Shown piece after piece: positions 6,904-16,958 of a stretch of 44,675 bases of DNA (position 1 is the first letter of the stretch; each line of letters opens with the position of its first letter). The stretch covers positions 1 through 44,675 of the forward strand of contig CAMWCA010000028.1 of NCBI GenBank assembly GCA_947172705.1. The letters run 5' to 3'. A model generated the notes under the pieces. That model was not told where the DNA came from. It ran no database searches and saw only the letters and a list, made by a program, of their open reading frames with translations. Made by a program: the position numbers and the translations under genes. This DNA comes from an uncultured Lachnospiraceae bacterium (lineage in GTDB: Bacteria > Bacillota > Clostridia > Lachnospirales > Lachnospiraceae).

Positions 6904-7469
6904 TTTTACTGATTGATAACTATGACAGTTTTTCCTATAACCTCTTTCAGCTCGTTGGAGAGATGGAACCTGATATCAAGGTCATCCGCAACGATGAAAT
7001 GACGGTGGAAGAGATCAGAACATTAAATCCAAGTCGTATTATTCTCTCGCCCGGTCCCGGCAGACCGGAAAACGCGGGTGTGATTATAGAAGTTGCCAAA
7101 ACACTTGGAAAGACAATTCCCATCCTGGGCGTTTGCCTTGGGCATCAAGCCATCTGTGCGGCATTCGGTGCGACCGTTACCTATGCAAAGGAATTGATGC
7201 ACGGAAAACAGTCTGATGTCAGGTTTGACACAGATTGTCCGCTGTTTGCAGGATGCCCTGAAACCGCTCCCGTCGCACGGTATCATTCCCTTGCGGCAGA
7301 TGCCGGCACCATACCGGAATGCCTGAAAGTCACAGCGATTACCGATGCCGGGGAAATAATGGCGGTTAAGCATAAAGAATATCCGATATATGGCGTGCAG
7401 TTCCATCCCGAATCCATTATGACACCGAACGGAAAACAGATGCTCAAAAATTTTATAAAGGAGATATGA
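6900..7469 (+). CDS. trpG: Anthranilate synthase component II (glutamine amidotransferase)
   Basis: This 189-residue class I glutaminase feeds ammonia to TrpE. The catalytic triad is visible: C79 in GVCLGHQ, and H169 and E171 in QFHPES. The oxyanion motif SPGPGRPENAG is at 50-60. It is a free subunit, not fused to TrpD or TrpE. The ATGA overlap with trpE implies translational coupling and equal amounts. The start at 6900 gives the standard opening MILLIDNYDSFSYNL. Confidence 0.95.
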   Translation: MILLIDNYDSFSYNLFQLVGEMEPDIKVIRNDEMTVEEIRTLNPSRIILSPGPGRPENAGVIIEVAKTLGKTIPILGVCLGHQAICAAFGATVTYAKELMHGKQSDVRFDTDCPLFAGCPETAPVARYHSLAADAGTIPECLKVTAITDAGEIMAVKHKEYPIYGVQFHPESIMTPNGKQMLKNFIKEI

Positions 7470-7472
7470 GAG

Positions 7473-8504
7473 ATGATTAAAGAAGCTATTGTAAAGATTG
7501 TAAATAAAGGAGACCTTACCTATGATGAGGCATACACAGTGATGAACGAAATTATGAGCGGCGAAACGACAGCTACGCAAAACGCCGCTTTCCTTGCCGC
7601 TCTGTCAACAAAGAGTGCAAGAGCCGAAACCACTGACGAGATTGCGGGTTGTGCGGCTGCTATGAGAGCACATGCTACCAAGGTTAAAACCGGTATGGAA
7701 CTTTTCGAGATTGTCGGAACGGGTGGTGACAACGCCCACAGCTTTAACATCTCCACCACCTCTGCCCTTGTGGCAGCAGCAGGCGGAATGAAGGTGGCAA
7801 AACACGGCAATCGTGCCGCCTCCTCACAGTGCGGAACGGCGGATTGCCTGGAAGCGCTGGGCGTAAATATTCAGCAGAGTCCGAAAAGATGTATTGAACT
7901 GTTAAACGAAGTCGGTATGTGCTTCTTTTTCGCACAGAAATATCATACCTCCATGAAGTATGTTGGCGCTATCCGCAAAGAGCTGGGTTTCCGTACCGTG
8001 TTTAATATTCTCGGTCCTCTGACCAATCCGGGTACGCCATCTATGCAGCTTCTCGGTGTGTATGACGATTATTTGGTTGAACCGCTGGCACAGGTACTTA
8101 TCAATCTTGGAATCAAACGTGGTATGGTGGTATATGGGCAAGACAAACTTGACGAAATATCTATGAGCGCACCCACCAGGATCTGTGAGATTCGTGACGG
8201 CTGGTTCAAATCCTCGGTAATCACTCCCGAAGGGTTTGGCTTTGAACGTTGTGCCAAAGAAGATCTGAGGGGCGGCACACCTGAAGAAAATGCCAAGATC
8301 ACCCTTGCGATTCTGTATGGCGAAAAGGGGCATAAGCGAAACGCGGTATTGATGAACGCCGGTGCGGCGTTGTATATCGGCGGTAAGGCGGACAGTATGA
8401 AAGACGGTATCACTCTTGCGGCGGAAATGATTGATTCGGGTAAAGCCCTTGAAACGCTGAACAAACTGATCGAAGTCAGCAACCGTCCGGAGGTGGAGAA
8501 ATGA
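7473..8504 (+). CDS. trpD: Anthranilate phosphoribosyltransferase
   Basis: TrpD joins anthranilate and PRPP to give phosphoribosyl-anthranilate. The 343-residue protein has the PRPP and magnesium motif [14 protein letters not shown] (82-95), the [12 protein letters not shown] segment and the distal GPLTNPG. Length and order match the single-domain enzyme. It starts three bases after trpG, and its stop overlaps the trpC start. Confidence 0.95.
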   Translation: MIKEAIVKIVNKGDLTYDEAYTVMNEIMSGETTATQNAAFLAALSTKSARAETTDEIAGCAAAMRAHATKVKTGMELFEIVGTGGDNAHSFNISTTSALVAAAGGMKVAKHGNRAASSQCGTADCLEALGVNIQQSPKRCIELLNEVGMCFFFAQKYHTSMKYVGAIRKELGFRTVFNILGPLTNPGTPSMQLLGVYDDYLVEPLAQVLINLGIKRGMVVYGQDKLDEISMSAPTRICEIRDGWFKSSVITPEGFGFERCAKEDLRGGTPEENAKITLAILYGEKGHKRNAVLMNAGAALYIGGKADSMKDGITLAAEMIDSGKALETLNKLIEVSNRPEVEK

Positions 8505-9283
8505 CCATACTTGACCAACTTGCAGACCATGCACAAAAACGGGTTGTCGAAGCGAAAAGAAAAGTACCCCTGGAAGAAATCAGGCGGCAAGCCTTATTCC
8601 TGCCAAAAGGCAGCTTCACATTTGAAAACGCTCTGAAAAAGTCAGGCATTTCATTCATCTGCGAGTGCAAAAAAGCCTCGCCCTCCAAAGGACTGATCGC
8701 ACCAGATTTTCCATATTTGCAGATTGCAAAGGAATATGAAACGGCTGGTGCAGACTGTATTTCCGTGTTGACTGAGCCGAAATGGTTTTTAGGGAGTGAC
8801 GAATATCTCCGTGAGATCACGGATGTCGTTTCCATTCCCTGTTTGCGCAAGGATTTCACCGTAGATGAGTATATGATCTATGAGGCAAAGGTGCTTGGCG
8901 CTTCAGCAGTACTGTTGATCTGTTCCATACTTAATGAAACAGAGATCGAAGAATACATACAAATCTGTGATGACCTCGGTCTTTCCGCTTTGGTGGAAGC
9001 ACATGATGAAAGCCAGGTGCAAATGGCACTTAATGCGGGAGCACGTATCATCGGTGTCAATAACCGTAACCTCAAAGATTTTTCAGTGGATACTGATAAC
9101 AGCCGCAGGCTTCGGGAGCTGATTCCTCCGAATGTACTGTTTGTTTCCGAAAGCGGTGTGCAAACTGCCGAAGATGTGGCAGCACTTTGTGAAATCGGAG
9201 CAGACGCCGTTTTGATCGGAGAAACTCTGATGAGGGCGGCTGATAAAAAAGCGAAACTCACAGAACTGCGAGGTGTAGAATGA
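8501..9283 (+). CDS. trpC: Indole-3-glycerol-phosphate synthase
   Basis: TrpC closes the indole ring to form indole-3-glycerol phosphate. The 260-residue TIM barrel shows the catalytic lysine region [10 protein letters not shown] (55-64), then [22 protein letters not shown] and the phosphate-binding VSESGV. It is a separate enzyme, not fused to TrpF as in enteric bacteria. It overlaps trpD and trpF by four bases each (ATGA). Confidence 0.95.
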   Translation: MTILDQLADHAQKRVVEAKRKVPLEEIRRQALFLPKGSFTFENALKKSGISFICECKKASPSKGLIAPDFPYLQIAKEYETAGADCISVLTEPKWFLGSDEYLREITDVVSIPCLRKDFTVDEYMIYEAKVLGASAVLLICSILNETEIEEYIQICDDLGLSALVEAHDESQVQMALNAGARIIGVNNRNLKDFSVDTDNSRRLRELIPPNVLFVSESGVQTAEDVAALCEIGADAVLIGETLMRAADKKAKLTELRGVE

Positions 9284-9888
9284 CGAAAATCAAGCTCTGC
9301 GGCTTGTCCCGCCCCTGTGACAGGGAAGCCGCAAACAAATTGAAGCCTGAATATATCGGATTTGTATTTGCCCCAAAAAGCCTACGATATGTAACACCAC
9401 AGACAGCGGCAGAACTGAAACAGCTACTTTCTCCTGAAATACAGGCGGTGGGCGTGTTCGTCAATGAAGATTTGGAAAAGATAGTTGATCTCGTAAACAA
9501 CGGTATCATTGATGTTGTTCAGCTTCATGGGGACGAAGATGAAGACTATATCAGCCGACTGAGAAAATTTACTGATAAGCCGATCATCAAAGCTTTTCGG
9601 ATAGAAACGCCAAATGATATTGCAGATGCAGAACAATGTTCCGCCGATTATATTCTGTTGGACTCCGGTGGGGGAACGGGGACGGTATTTGATTGGAATC
9701 TCTTGAAAAACATACATAGACCCTATTTTCTTGCAGGCGGGCTTTCTCCCGATAATGTGGGAAAAGCTGTTGCGGCACTTCATCCCTTTGCTGTTGATGT
9801 CAGCTCCGGGATAGAAACGGGCGGACTGAAAGATAAAACAAAAATGGCGGCATTTGTTGCCGCTGTCAGAAAGGAAGAAAAATTATGA
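9280..9888 (+). CDS. trpF: Phosphoribosylanthranilate isomerase
   Basis: TrpF isomerises phosphoribosyl-anthranilate to the linear ribulose form. The 202-residue barrel has the catalytic Cys in KLCGLSRP and the general-acid Asp region [14 protein letters not shown] ([14 protein letters not shown]), plus VQLHGDED and the phosphate-binding [10 protein letters not shown]. It overlaps trpC before and trpB after by ATGA. Confidence 0.93.
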   Translation: MTKIKLCGLSRPCDREAANKLKPEYIGFVFAPKSLRYVTPQTAAELKQLLSPEIQAVGVFVNEDLEKIVDLVNNGIIDVVQLHGDEDEDYISRLRKFTDKPIIKAFRIETPNDIADAEQCSADYILLDSGGGTGTVFDWNLLKNIHRPYFLAGGLSPDNVGKAVAALHPFAVDVSSGIETGGLKDKTKMAAFVAAVRKEEKL

Positions 9889-11075
9889 CGAATCCAAACG
9901 GACGCTTCGGCATTCACGGTGGTCAGTATATCCCCGAAACATTGATGAATGCAGTCATTGAACTGGAAGAAGCGTATAACCATTATAAAAATGATCCTGA
10001 ATTTAACCGAGAGCTTACTCAGCTTTTTAACGAATATGCGGGTAGACCGTCCAGACTGTACTACGCTGGAAAAATGACAAAAGATCTCGGCGGTGCAAAA
10101 ATTTATCTCAAGCGTGAAGACTTGAACCATACAGGCGCGCACAAAGTCAACAACGTACTCGGCCAGGCGCTTCTGGCAAAGAAAATGGGTAAAACACGTC
10201 TGATTGCCGAAACCGGAGCCGGTCAGCATGGTGTCGCTACGGCAACCGCAGCAGCCCTTATGGGTATGGAATGCGTGGTATTTATGGGAGAAGAAGATAC
10301 CGTTCGTCAGGCGCTCAATGTGTACCGTATGCGTCTGCTCGGTGCGGAGGTGATTCCCGTAAAGACGGGGACAGCAACGCTCAAAGATGCGGTTTCCGAA
10401 GCCATGCGTGAGTGGACTTCCCGAATCAGCGACACCCACTATTGTCTCGGATCAGTAATGGGACCCCATCCGTTCCCCACCATCGTCCGTGATTTTCAGG
10501 CGGTTATCTCAAAGGAAATCAAGGAACAGATCCTCCTGAAGGAGGGCAGACTGCCTGATGCGGTGATTGCCTGTGTAGGTGGCGGCTCCAATTCCATCGG
10601 CAGCTTCTATCATTTCATAGAAGAGGAAAGCGTAAGGCTGATCGGATGCGAAGCGGCAGGCAGAGGAATTGACACCTTTGAAACAGCGGCAACCATTGCC
10701 ACGGGCAGACTCGGTATCTTCCACGGAATGAAGTCCTACTTCTGTCAGGATAAGGATGGACAGATTGCTTCCGTTTATTCCATTTCCGCAGGGCTTGATT
10801 ATCCGGGTGTGGGACCCGAACACGCACATCTCCACGACATCGGACGGGCGGAATATATTCCGGTCACAGATGATGAAGCGGTAAACGCCTTTGAATATCT
10901 GGCAAAGACTGAAGGTATTATTCCTGCAATTGAGTCGGCACATGCTGTCGCTCATGCTATGAAAATTGCACCGACAATGGATAAAGATGAAATCATTGTA
11001 ATTACCATTTCCGGCAGAGGCGACAAGGACTGCGCCGCCATTGCCCGTTACAGAGGGGAGGATATCCATGAGTAA
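9885..11075 (+). CDS. trpB: Tryptophan synthase beta chain
   Basis: TrpB condenses indole and serine. The 396-residue protein is of the TrpB1 type: the PLP lysine is K87 in HTGAHKVNN, then comes [13 protein letters not shown], and the phosphate-binding GGGSNSIG is at about 232. Partner TrpA follows, with the two frames overlapping by eight bases, which fits the tight alpha-beta complex that channels indole. Confidence 0.96.
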   Translation: MTNPNGRFGIHGGQYIPETLMNAVIELEEAYNHYKNDPEFNRELTQLFNEYAGRPSRLYYAGKMTKDLGGAKIYLKREDLNHTGAHKVNNVLGQALLAKKMGKTRLIAETGAGQHGVATATAAALMGMECVVFMGEEDTVRQALNVYRMRLLGAEVIPVKTGTATLKDAVSEAMREWTSRISDTHYCLGSVMGPHPFPTIVRDFQAVISKEIKEQILLKEGRLPDAVIACVGGGSNSIGSFYHFIEEESVRLIGCEAAGRGIDTFETAATIATGRLGIFHGMKSYFCQDKDGQIASVYSISAGLDYPGVGPEHAHLHDIGRAEYIPVTDDEAVNAFEYLAKTEGIIPAIESAHAVAHAMKIAPTMDKDEIIVITISGRGDKDCAAIARYRGEDIHE

Positions 11076-11838
11076 TATTCAGAAAGCATTTGAAAACGGC
11101 AAAGCGTTTATCGCCTTTATCACCTGTGGTGACCCTGATCTGGAAACCACTGCCAAAACTGTCCGTGCCGCCGTGGAAAACGGTGCAGATCTTATTGAAC
11201 TTGGCATTCCGTTCTCTGATCCCACCGCAGAGGGTCCCGTTATCCAGGGAGCAAATCTGAGAGCGTTGACCGGCGGTATCACAACTGATAAGATATTTGC
11301 CCTTGTGAAAGAACTTCGCCGTGATGTGAAGATTCCGATGGTCTTTATGACCTATGCCAATGTTGTGTTCTCCTATGGTGCGGAAAAATTTATTTCCGCC
11401 TGCCGTGACATTGAAATGGACGGACTCATCCTGCCCGATCTGCCCTTTGAAGAAAAAGAAGAATTTCAGCCACTATGCAGGCAATATGGCATTGACCTGA
11501 TTTCCCTGATTGCGCCTACCTCCCAAAACCGCATTGCCATGATTTCCAAAGAAGCGGAAGGCTTCATCTACATTGTTTCCAGCCTCGGCGTAACGGGCAC
11601 ACGGAGCGAGATTAAAACAGATCTTGCCTCTATTGTCAAGGTGGTCAGAGAAAATACCAATGTACCATGTGCAATCGGATTCGGCATTTCCACACCGGAG
11701 CAGGCAAAGAAAATGGCGGATATTTCCGATGGTGCAATCGTCGGCTCTGCAATTATTAAGCTGCTTGAAAAATACGGCAAGGATGCACCGAAGTATGTAG
11801 GTGAATACGTAAAATCCATGAAGGATGCCATAAGATAA
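11068..11838 (+). CDS. trpA: Tryptophan synthase alpha chain
   Basis: TrpA splits indole-3-glycerol phosphate and passes indole to TrpB. ATG 11068 follows GGGGAGG with a normal gap and gives 256 residues. The catalytic Glu is E44 in [10 protein letters not shown]. The position equal to Asp60 of E. coli is Glu here (TAEGP in place of ADGP). Phosphate-binding loops [10 protein letters not shown] and [10 protein letters not shown] are present. It is the last trp gene; no clear terminator follows within the 143-base gap. Confidence 0.93.
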   Translation: MSNIQKAFENGKAFIAFITCGDPDLETTAKTVRAAVENGADLIELGIPFSDPTAEGPVIQGANLRALTGGITTDKIFALVKELRRDVKIPMVFMTYANVVFSYGAEKFISACRDIEMDGLILPDLPFEEKEEFQPLCRQYGIDLISLIAPTSQNRIAMISKEAEGFIYIVSSLGVTGTRSEIKTDLASIVKVVRENTNVPCAIGFGISTPEQAKKMADISDGAIVGSAIIKLLEKYGKDAPKYVGEYVKSMKDAIR

Positions 11839-11930
11839 AATCGGTTTTACATTTTCGGAAAGTATTTACTTATAAAATAGGCTTGAAGAATAGTACAGAT
11901 GATGCTAAATTTAAACCACAAAGTTGTTAT

Positions 11931-11958
11931 TTGATACCTGATTGGAAGAAAATATAAT
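11931..11958 (+). promoter_or_regulatory. Promoter of the AraC-family gene
   Basis: TTGATA (11931-11936), a 16-base spacer and TATAAT (11953-11958) lie 24 bases before the AraC start. Confidence 0.6.
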
Positions 11959-11981
11959 TTACACGGAAGGAGCTGCAGGCT

Positions 11982-12848
11982 ATGAATAATAGAATCATTT
12001 ACTATCCATTGACTGCAACTCCACTCAAAAGAAATGCCTCTTATACCGAGTTGTCCTCCTGTAAAGAATTGCAATCTTACATTAGATGTTATTGGGGAAC
12101 CGAAAATCCACATATACAATTTGAAAATGATGATGCATCGGAATTAGTGATACCGGATACCTGCGTGGATATTATTTATTACATAGATTATACGAATAAT
12201 ACGGTAACAGGCGGATTTTGCGGAATAAACGATTGTAGTTTTCAATTACGAAACAGCGGAAGCGCAGGGCATGTGGCAGCAACATTTGCCATTCGTTTTT
12301 ATGCGTGGAGTGCATATGCCTTTGCGGATGATTCTTTTAAATCGACTATAAACGCCTACTTTGATGTGGGTTCCAGGTTTGAATGGCTGGACAAGATAAT
12401 CCGGCCTAAGTTGCTGGAATTCATAACCCTGCAGGAAAAGGCTTCTTTTGTAGAGCAGATATTGCTTAAAGCAGTATCCAGTGTGAAGGAAAATATACTT
12501 ATTAACAGTACGGTACGGAATATCTTGATAAATAGAGGTTCTTTAGATGTGTCATATTTAGCAAGGGAATCCTTTGTAAGTACAAGGCAGTTGGAGCGCC
12601 TATTTCATGAGTATATTGGTATCACACCAAAAAAATTGAGCAATTTAGTGCGATACCAATTTTTATGGAGGGATATTTTGTGCAAGGCAAATTTTGATGT
12701 CTTAAGTGCAGTCCACAAATACGGATATACAGACCAGTCCCATTTGCTGAGGGAATTTAAAAGATATCATTCTATGGATATACATAAAGCGAGAGAGATT
12801 GCTCTGAAAAATGTCGAAAATATACAAGACGCTGTTGCGGGAGTTTAG
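11982..12848 (+). CDS. AraC-family transcriptional regulator
   Basis: This is a 288-residue protein with an N-terminal sensor region of the DUF6597 type (ELSSCKELQSYIRCYWG, then the VIPDTCVDIIYYID segment). Residues about 185-275 form the double helix-turn-helix of AraC proteins (SLDVSYLARESFVSTRQLER, ending YGYTDQSHLLREFKRYHSM). It has its own promoter and a GGAAGGAG site. The next two genes follow closely on the same strand and could be its targets. The ligand is unknown. Confidence 0.85.
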   Translation: MNNRIIYYPLTATPLKRNASYTELSSCKELQSYIRCYWGTENPHIQFENDDASELVIPDTCVDIIYYIDYTNNTVTGGFCGINDCSFQLRNSGSAGHVAATFAIRFYAWSAYAFADDSFKSTINAYFDVGSRFEWLDKIIRPKLLEFITLQEKASFVEQILLKAVSSVKENILINSTVRNILINRGSLDVSYLARESFVSTRQLERLFHEYIGITPKKLSNLVRYQFLWRDILCKANFDVLSAVHKYGYTDQSHLLREFKRYHSMDIHKAREIALKNVENIQDAVAGV

Positions 12849-12893
12849 TAAAATGGTTTTCATATCTTGATGAACAGGAAAGGATGAAGAGAA

Positions 12894-13652
12894 ATGAAAT
12901 ACTGTACCACCGTAATTGCAGTGCAGAATATGAAAAGATCCCTGCAATTTTATAAGGATTTATTTAATCAGGACGTTACAATGGATTTAGGTGAAAATAA
13001 GACTTTGTCTTGTGGACTGGTATTGCAGGAGGGATTGGAGCATATAGCCGGTTTTGATGCCAGTACAATGAAATTTCGTTCCAACACTATGGAGTTATAT
13101 TTTGAAACGGAAGATTTTGAGGCTTTTATGAAGCTGTTGGATTCATATCCGCAAGTGGAAAGACTGCATGAACCAAGGACATTTCCCTGGCTTCAAAAAG
13201 GTATTCACATCTTTGATCCGGATGGACATTTAATTGAGGTCTCAGAAAGTATGTATTCTGTCGCCTGTAAACAGTTTAAAGCAGGTAAAACCATAGAAGA
13301 AACCGTGAAATTGGTTCAGCATCCCATTGAGGTGGTCAGAGCGTGGTATGAAAAGTACCAGGAGGAGAAAGAGGCGCTGATAAGTGTCTGTGGTACAGAT
13401 TGCAGTACATGTTATTGCTTTGGCAAAATGTGTAATGGATGCAATGCATGTGAGGGAAAGGTTTTTCATGCGGCGGAAGGAAAAGCCTGTCCGATTTATG
13501 CTTGTGTCAGAAACGAAAAATGTATGCAGAACTGTGGCGAATGTAGTGAAGTGCCTTGTAAGATATGGTATGATACCAGAGATCCCAAGTTTTCAGATGA
13601 GGAATTTGATCAAAATGTCGCAACAAGAGTACAGGCTTTGAAAAAGGAATAG
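12894..13652 (+). CDS. VOC (glyoxalase-like) domain fused to DUF3795
   Basis: Residues 1-120 are one VOC module (VIAVQNMKRSLQFYKDLF at the start, then the end strand GIHIFDPDGHLIEVSE), normally a metal-dependent or antibiotic-binding fold. After a helical linker, residues 165-230 form a Cys-rich DUF3795 segment (CGTDCSTCYCFGKMCNGC, then KACPIYACVRNEKCMQNCGE), which probably binds zinc or an Fe-S cluster. DUF3795 usually occurs alone, so the fusion is notable. AGGATGAAGAGA precedes the start. Its function is unknown, and it is probably cotranscribed with the TfoX-like gene. Confidence 0.8.
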   Translation: MKYCTTVIAVQNMKRSLQFYKDLFNQDVTMDLGENKTLSCGLVLQEGLEHIAGFDASTMKFRSNTMELYFETEDFEAFMKLLDSYPQVERLHEPRTFPWLQKGIHIFDPDGHLIEVSESMYSVACKQFKAGKTIEETVKLVQHPIEVVRAWYEKYQEEKEALISVCGTDCSTCYCFGKMCNGCNACEGKVFHAAEGKACPIYACVRNEKCMQNCGECSEVPCKIWYDTRDPKFSDEEFDQNVATRVQALKKE

Positions 13653-13660
13653 GGGTATTT

Positions 13661-13987
13661 ATGTCAAATAATAAAGAACTTGCAGAATATATTATGGATC
13701 AATTATCTGCTTTGGGAAATATAAGAAATATCCCCATGATGGGCGGATATGTTTTTTATTATAAAGAACGGATCTTTGGTGGGATCTATGGAAGTGGTTT
13801 TTTGGTAAAGATTACAGAAGCGAGCAAAAAGTATATGCCGGACAGCATTCCGGAACCTCCATATGAAGGCGCGAAACCCATGCTGCCGGTAACAATTTTA
13901 GAGGATGCATCAGCGTTACAGACAATGGTGGAAGAAATGTATCCGGAACTGCCGGAAAGAAAACCTAAAAAGAAAAATAGCCGATAA
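13661..13987 (+). CDS. TfoX/Sxy N-terminal-domain protein
   Basis: This 108-residue protein has the TfoX_N pattern (IPMMGGYVFYYKERIFGGIY, then LVKITEASKKYMPDS and the end PELPERKPKKK). Only the N-terminal domain is present, as in most Gram-positive copies, which are not shown to control competence. It starts eight bases after the VOC-DUF3795 gene and ends just before a strong terminator, so it closes this unit. Confidence 0.85.
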   Translation: MSNNKELAEYIMDQLSALGNIRNIPMMGGYVFYYKERIFGGIYGSGFLVKITEASKKYMPDSIPEPPYEGAKPMLPVTILEDASALQTMVEEMYPELPERKPKKKNSR

Positions 13988-13997
13988 AAAATTAGAC

Positions 13998-14042
13998 TAC
14001 CTGCTGATTGCCCAGACTGATTTCAATCAGCAGGTATGCTTT
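13998..14042 (+). terminator. Terminator after the TfoX-like gene
   Basis: A perfect 13-bp stem (13998-14010 with 14024-14036) with a 13-base loop is followed by TGCTTTATT. Confidence 0.8.
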
Positions 14043-14197
14043 ATTAATCGGACAGCATATGCTGGAAAATTCCTAATCTGACTTACACAAGAATATATGA
14101 TGTTTAAAGAATCTGGTTTTAAAGTAATAACCAGAGATGAAAATCGCAGTATAGAAGACAATAACCGATGTTGACGGGAATGGGGAGAATCGCTAGA

Positions 14198-15346
14198 ATG
14201 TTGGTAGGAAAGTTTAGGGAGAAGCAAACTGTGATAAAATATAGAAACAAACTTTTTAGGTGGAAGAATCCTTTCGCCTTAAAGGAAACGGAAGATTTAT
14301 TCCTTGCATCGGTGAGGGAGAATTGTCGGTTCCAGTATGACCATTGCAAATCTTACCGGGAGATATTAGAGCACTTTCATTTTTTACCGGAGGATTTAAA
14401 GGAAAGTAAGGACATGGAAAAATTGCCTTTTCTGCCGACCTGGGTATTTAAGAATCATCATCTTTTTTCCATGTCGAAAAGAAAGATGCTGATACAGGCA
14501 ACATCCTCCGGTACCAAGGGGAAGTTTAGCCGGATTGGGTTTGAGTTTGGAGGATTATGGAATGGTCTTCGGATGGTATTGCGGGTGGGAAGATGGAGGA
14601 ACTTGTTTTCCATCTGCCCGGTGCATTATATTGTGCTTGGGTATAAGCCGCATAAAGAAAATGAGACTGCCGTGACGAAAACCGCATACGGAGCAACGCT
14701 TTTTACGCCTGCTCTTAGCAGAACTTTTGCCTTAAGGATGAAGGAAGGAGGATATGAACCGGATTTGGACGGAGTGATTGCGGCAATCGTAAAGTATAGT
14801 AGGGGGCGTTTCCCGGTACGATTTATGGGTTTCCCTTCTTATTTATATTTTGTATTGCAAAAGATGGAGGAGCAGAAGATTGAGGTGAGACTTCCTAAGG
14901 GGTCTAAAATCCTTTTGGGAGGCGGCTGGAAACAGTTTTATACGGAGCAGGTGGATAAGCAGACTTTGTATAGGCTGGCGGAGAAAATTTTGGGTGTGAA
15001 GGAATCGGAGGTCATAGAATTTTTCGGCGCAGTGGAGCACCCGATTCTGTATTGTGACTGTGCAAGACATCATTTTCATGTGCCAGTATACAGCCGTGTG
15101 ATCATACGGGACGTAGACACTTTAAAGCCTGTTAAGACAGGGCAGGTCGGTCTGGTGAACCTGATCACGCCAATGACGTTTGCTACGCCGATTTTAAGTA
15201 TTATGACAGATGACCTTGGAGTGCTGCACGATGGGGAAGAATGTGGCTGTGGCATTAAGTCGCCTTATCTGGAAATCATAGGGCGAATCGGGTTTCAGGA
15301 TATTCAGACCTGTGCAGCGGGGGCATCAACTTATCTGAAGAAGTAA
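14198..15346 (+). CDS. LuxE-like acyl-protein synthetase
   Basis: The family activates a fatty acid with ATP and transfers the acyl group to a protein Cys for reduction by LuxC. The protein has an AMP-binding loop (ATSSGTKGKFSRIGF), a middle region VRFMGFPSYLYF, and the LuxE-typical EFFGAVEHPILYCDCARHHF segment with two Cys that could carry the acyl chain. The end is TDDLGVLHDGEECGCG. ATG 14198 is chosen for GGGGAG ten bases upstream; ATG 14168 or a GTG near 14231 are alternatives. It sits 15 bases before a LuxC-like gene. No luciferase or LuxD gene is near, so the product serves another purpose. Confidence 0.8.
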   Translation: MLVGKFREKQTVIKYRNKLFRWKNPFALKETEDLFLASVRENCRFQYDHCKSYREILEHFHFLPEDLKESKDMEKLPFLPTWVFKNHHLFSMSKRKMLIQATSSGTKGKFSRIGFEFGGLWNGLRMVLRVGRWRNLFSICPVHYIVLGYKPHKENETAVTKTAYGATLFTPALSRTFALRMKEGGYEPDLDGVIAAIVKYSRGRFPVRFMGFPSYLYFVLQKMEEQKIEVRLPKGSKILLGGGWKQFYTEQVDKQTLYRLAEKILGVKESEVIEFFGAVEHPILYCDCARHHFHVPVYSRVIIRDVDTLKPVKTGQVGLVNLITPMTFATPILSIMTDDLGVLHDGEECGCGIKSPYLEIIGRIGFQDIQTCAAGASTYLKK

Positions 15347-15361
15347 GAGCAGTAAGAAGGC

Positions 15362-16756
15362 ATGAGGAAGACCATGATTCTTTATAAAGGGAAATTGTAT
15401 GAAACAAATGAACAGGTGAAACTGCTTGATCACTTGGAAGAGGACATCAATGACACCCGCCGTTGTAAGCGGTTGGATATTTTCAAGGTTATCGATGCGG
15501 TGGATATGATTGGACAGAAGCTGAAGGATGGCGTTTACAAGGAAAAAATTGCCCAGCTTGGCATAGAGGGGATAGAGGAACAGATCCGCACAGTAACTGC
15601 AATAGCAAACAGAGAAAGCCTGGCATACAGGCTCAAGACCGAATTAGGAGAATTGAGAGAGCCACTTTTAAGTGGACAAGGCATAAAGAGCAGACGGGGA
15701 AGCAGACCGGGGGACGTGGAGACATATGTGTATCCTTTGGGGACGCTTTTCCACATTGCGGCAGGAAATCGGGAAGGGCTTCCTGTTTACAGCGTGCTGG
15801 AAGGGCTGCTTACAGGGAATGTCAATATTTTAAAGCTTCCTCAGGCGGATCAGGGATTATCCATAGAAATCTTGCAGATGCTTTTGGAAATTGAGCCAAG
15901 TCTTGCAGAGTTTATCTATGTGTTCGACACCCCATCCACTGATCTGGATGCTATGTGTACGATGGCAGCGATGAGTGACGGAATCGTGATCTGGGGCGGA
16001 GATGAGGCAGTGGCGGCGGTAAGGCGGTTTGCTCCTGCAGGCGCTAAGTTGATCGAGTGGGGTCATAAGTTGAGTTTTGCATATGTTTCCGGGTTGGATG
16101 AGGTAGAAGAAGAGATTCTTGATGGAGAACTGCGGGCTTTGGCGGAACATATTGTATCTACCAGGCAGGTTCTTTGCAGTTCTTGCCAGGTGATTTACTT
16201 AGATCAGTCAAAGATGGAAGCGATAGAGGAGTTTTGCAGCAGGTTTCTTCCCTATTTAGAAGATGCGGCGCTAAAATTTCCGGCAAGGTCTGTGGGAATG
16301 CGGGCGGAACTTTCTATGAGGCGTTACTGTGAAACACTGCAGAAGATCATTACAGGGGAAGAAATTGCAGAAAGACAGGTGTTTTCTGGAAGAAACTGCA
16401 GTCTGACAGCCTGTGGGGATATGGAGCTTGAATTGTCTGAGATGTTCGGGAATTGCCTGGTCAAACGTCTGCCGTCAGAAAAGATGATGGATGTGCTCCG
16501 ACGGAAGAAGGGCTGTCTGCAGACGGCAGGACTTTTATGCCCGCAGAAAAAACGAAGGGAACTGACAGAATATCTTGCATCCTGTGGAGTGGTGCGGGTC
16601 ACTTCAGTGGGGAAGATGTCGGATACCTTTTTGGGGGAAGCGCATGACGGCGTTTATCCTTTGCAGCAGTATGTGAGAGTGGTGAATGTGGAAGTTTGTG
16701 CAGGGCATCCTGCTGATGAAAGGGACAAATCAATATATCCAAGTGAGCTTATTTGA
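15362..16756 (+). CDS. LuxC-like acyl-CoA/acyl-protein reductase
   Basis: This 464-residue protein is of the LuxC family, which reduces an activated fatty acyl group to aldehyde with NADPH. Marks are PLGTLFHIAAGNREGLPVYS (substrate and NADPH fold), the GNVNILKLPQAD segment, KLIEWGHKLSFAYV and the likely catalytic Cys C272 in RQVLCSSCQ. It is the natural partner of the LuxE-like protein directly upstream. Together they should turn a fatty acid into a long-chain aldehyde. The end product (wax, ether lipid, signal) is unknown. A hairpin terminator follows. Confidence 0.82.
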   Translation: MRKTMILYKGKLYETNEQVKLLDHLEEDINDTRRCKRLDIFKVIDAVDMIGQKLKDGVYKEKIAQLGIEGIEEQIRTVTAIANRESLAYRLKTELGELREPLLSGQGIKSRRGSRPGDVETYVYPLGTLFHIAAGNREGLPVYSVLEGLLTGNVNILKLPQADQGLSIEILQMLLEIEPSLAEFIYVFDTPSTDLDAMCTMAAMSDGIVIWGGDEAVAAVRRFAPAGAKLIEWGHKLSFAYVSGLDEVEEEILDGELRALAEHIVSTRQVLCSSCQVIYLDQSKMEAIEEFCSRFLPYLEDAALKFPARSVGMRAELSMRRYCETLQKIITGEEIAERQVFSGRNCSLTACGDMELELSEMFGNCLVKRLPSEKMMDVLRRKKGCLQTAGLLCPQKKRRELTEYLASCGVVRVTSVGKMSDTFLGEAHDGVYPLQQYVRVVNVEVCAGHPADERDKSIYPSELI

Positions 16757-16795
16757 ATTAGTGTTATGAGCAGAGGTAAAGAAAGTGTTTTAAAA

Positions 16796-16836
16796 CCGGC
16801 TAATTTGCTCATAATGGCAAATTAGCCGGGAATTTA
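16796..16836 (+). terminator. Hairpin after the LuxE-LuxC pair
   Basis: A perfect 13-bp stem (16796-16808 with 16817-16829) with an 8-base loop. The T tract behind it is poor (GAATTTA), so it may stop transcription inefficiently. A further 120 bases to the MerR gene hold nothing I can name. Confidence 0.65.
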
Positions 16837-16958
16837 TCCAGTATGAAGGAGATTTCCAGTTTTTCCGCCAACTGGCAATCCCTCCTACCTGGATCAATAA
16901 TATAAAATGAATGGGGAAATGAACACCTACTAACGGTAGAGTTGAACAGGAAGTAAAA

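Noticed and set aside
7902..8590. Long antisense frames opposite trpD and trpC (up to 210 codons)
   Set aside because: They are shadows caused by codon bias of the trp genes, without sites or domain patterns.
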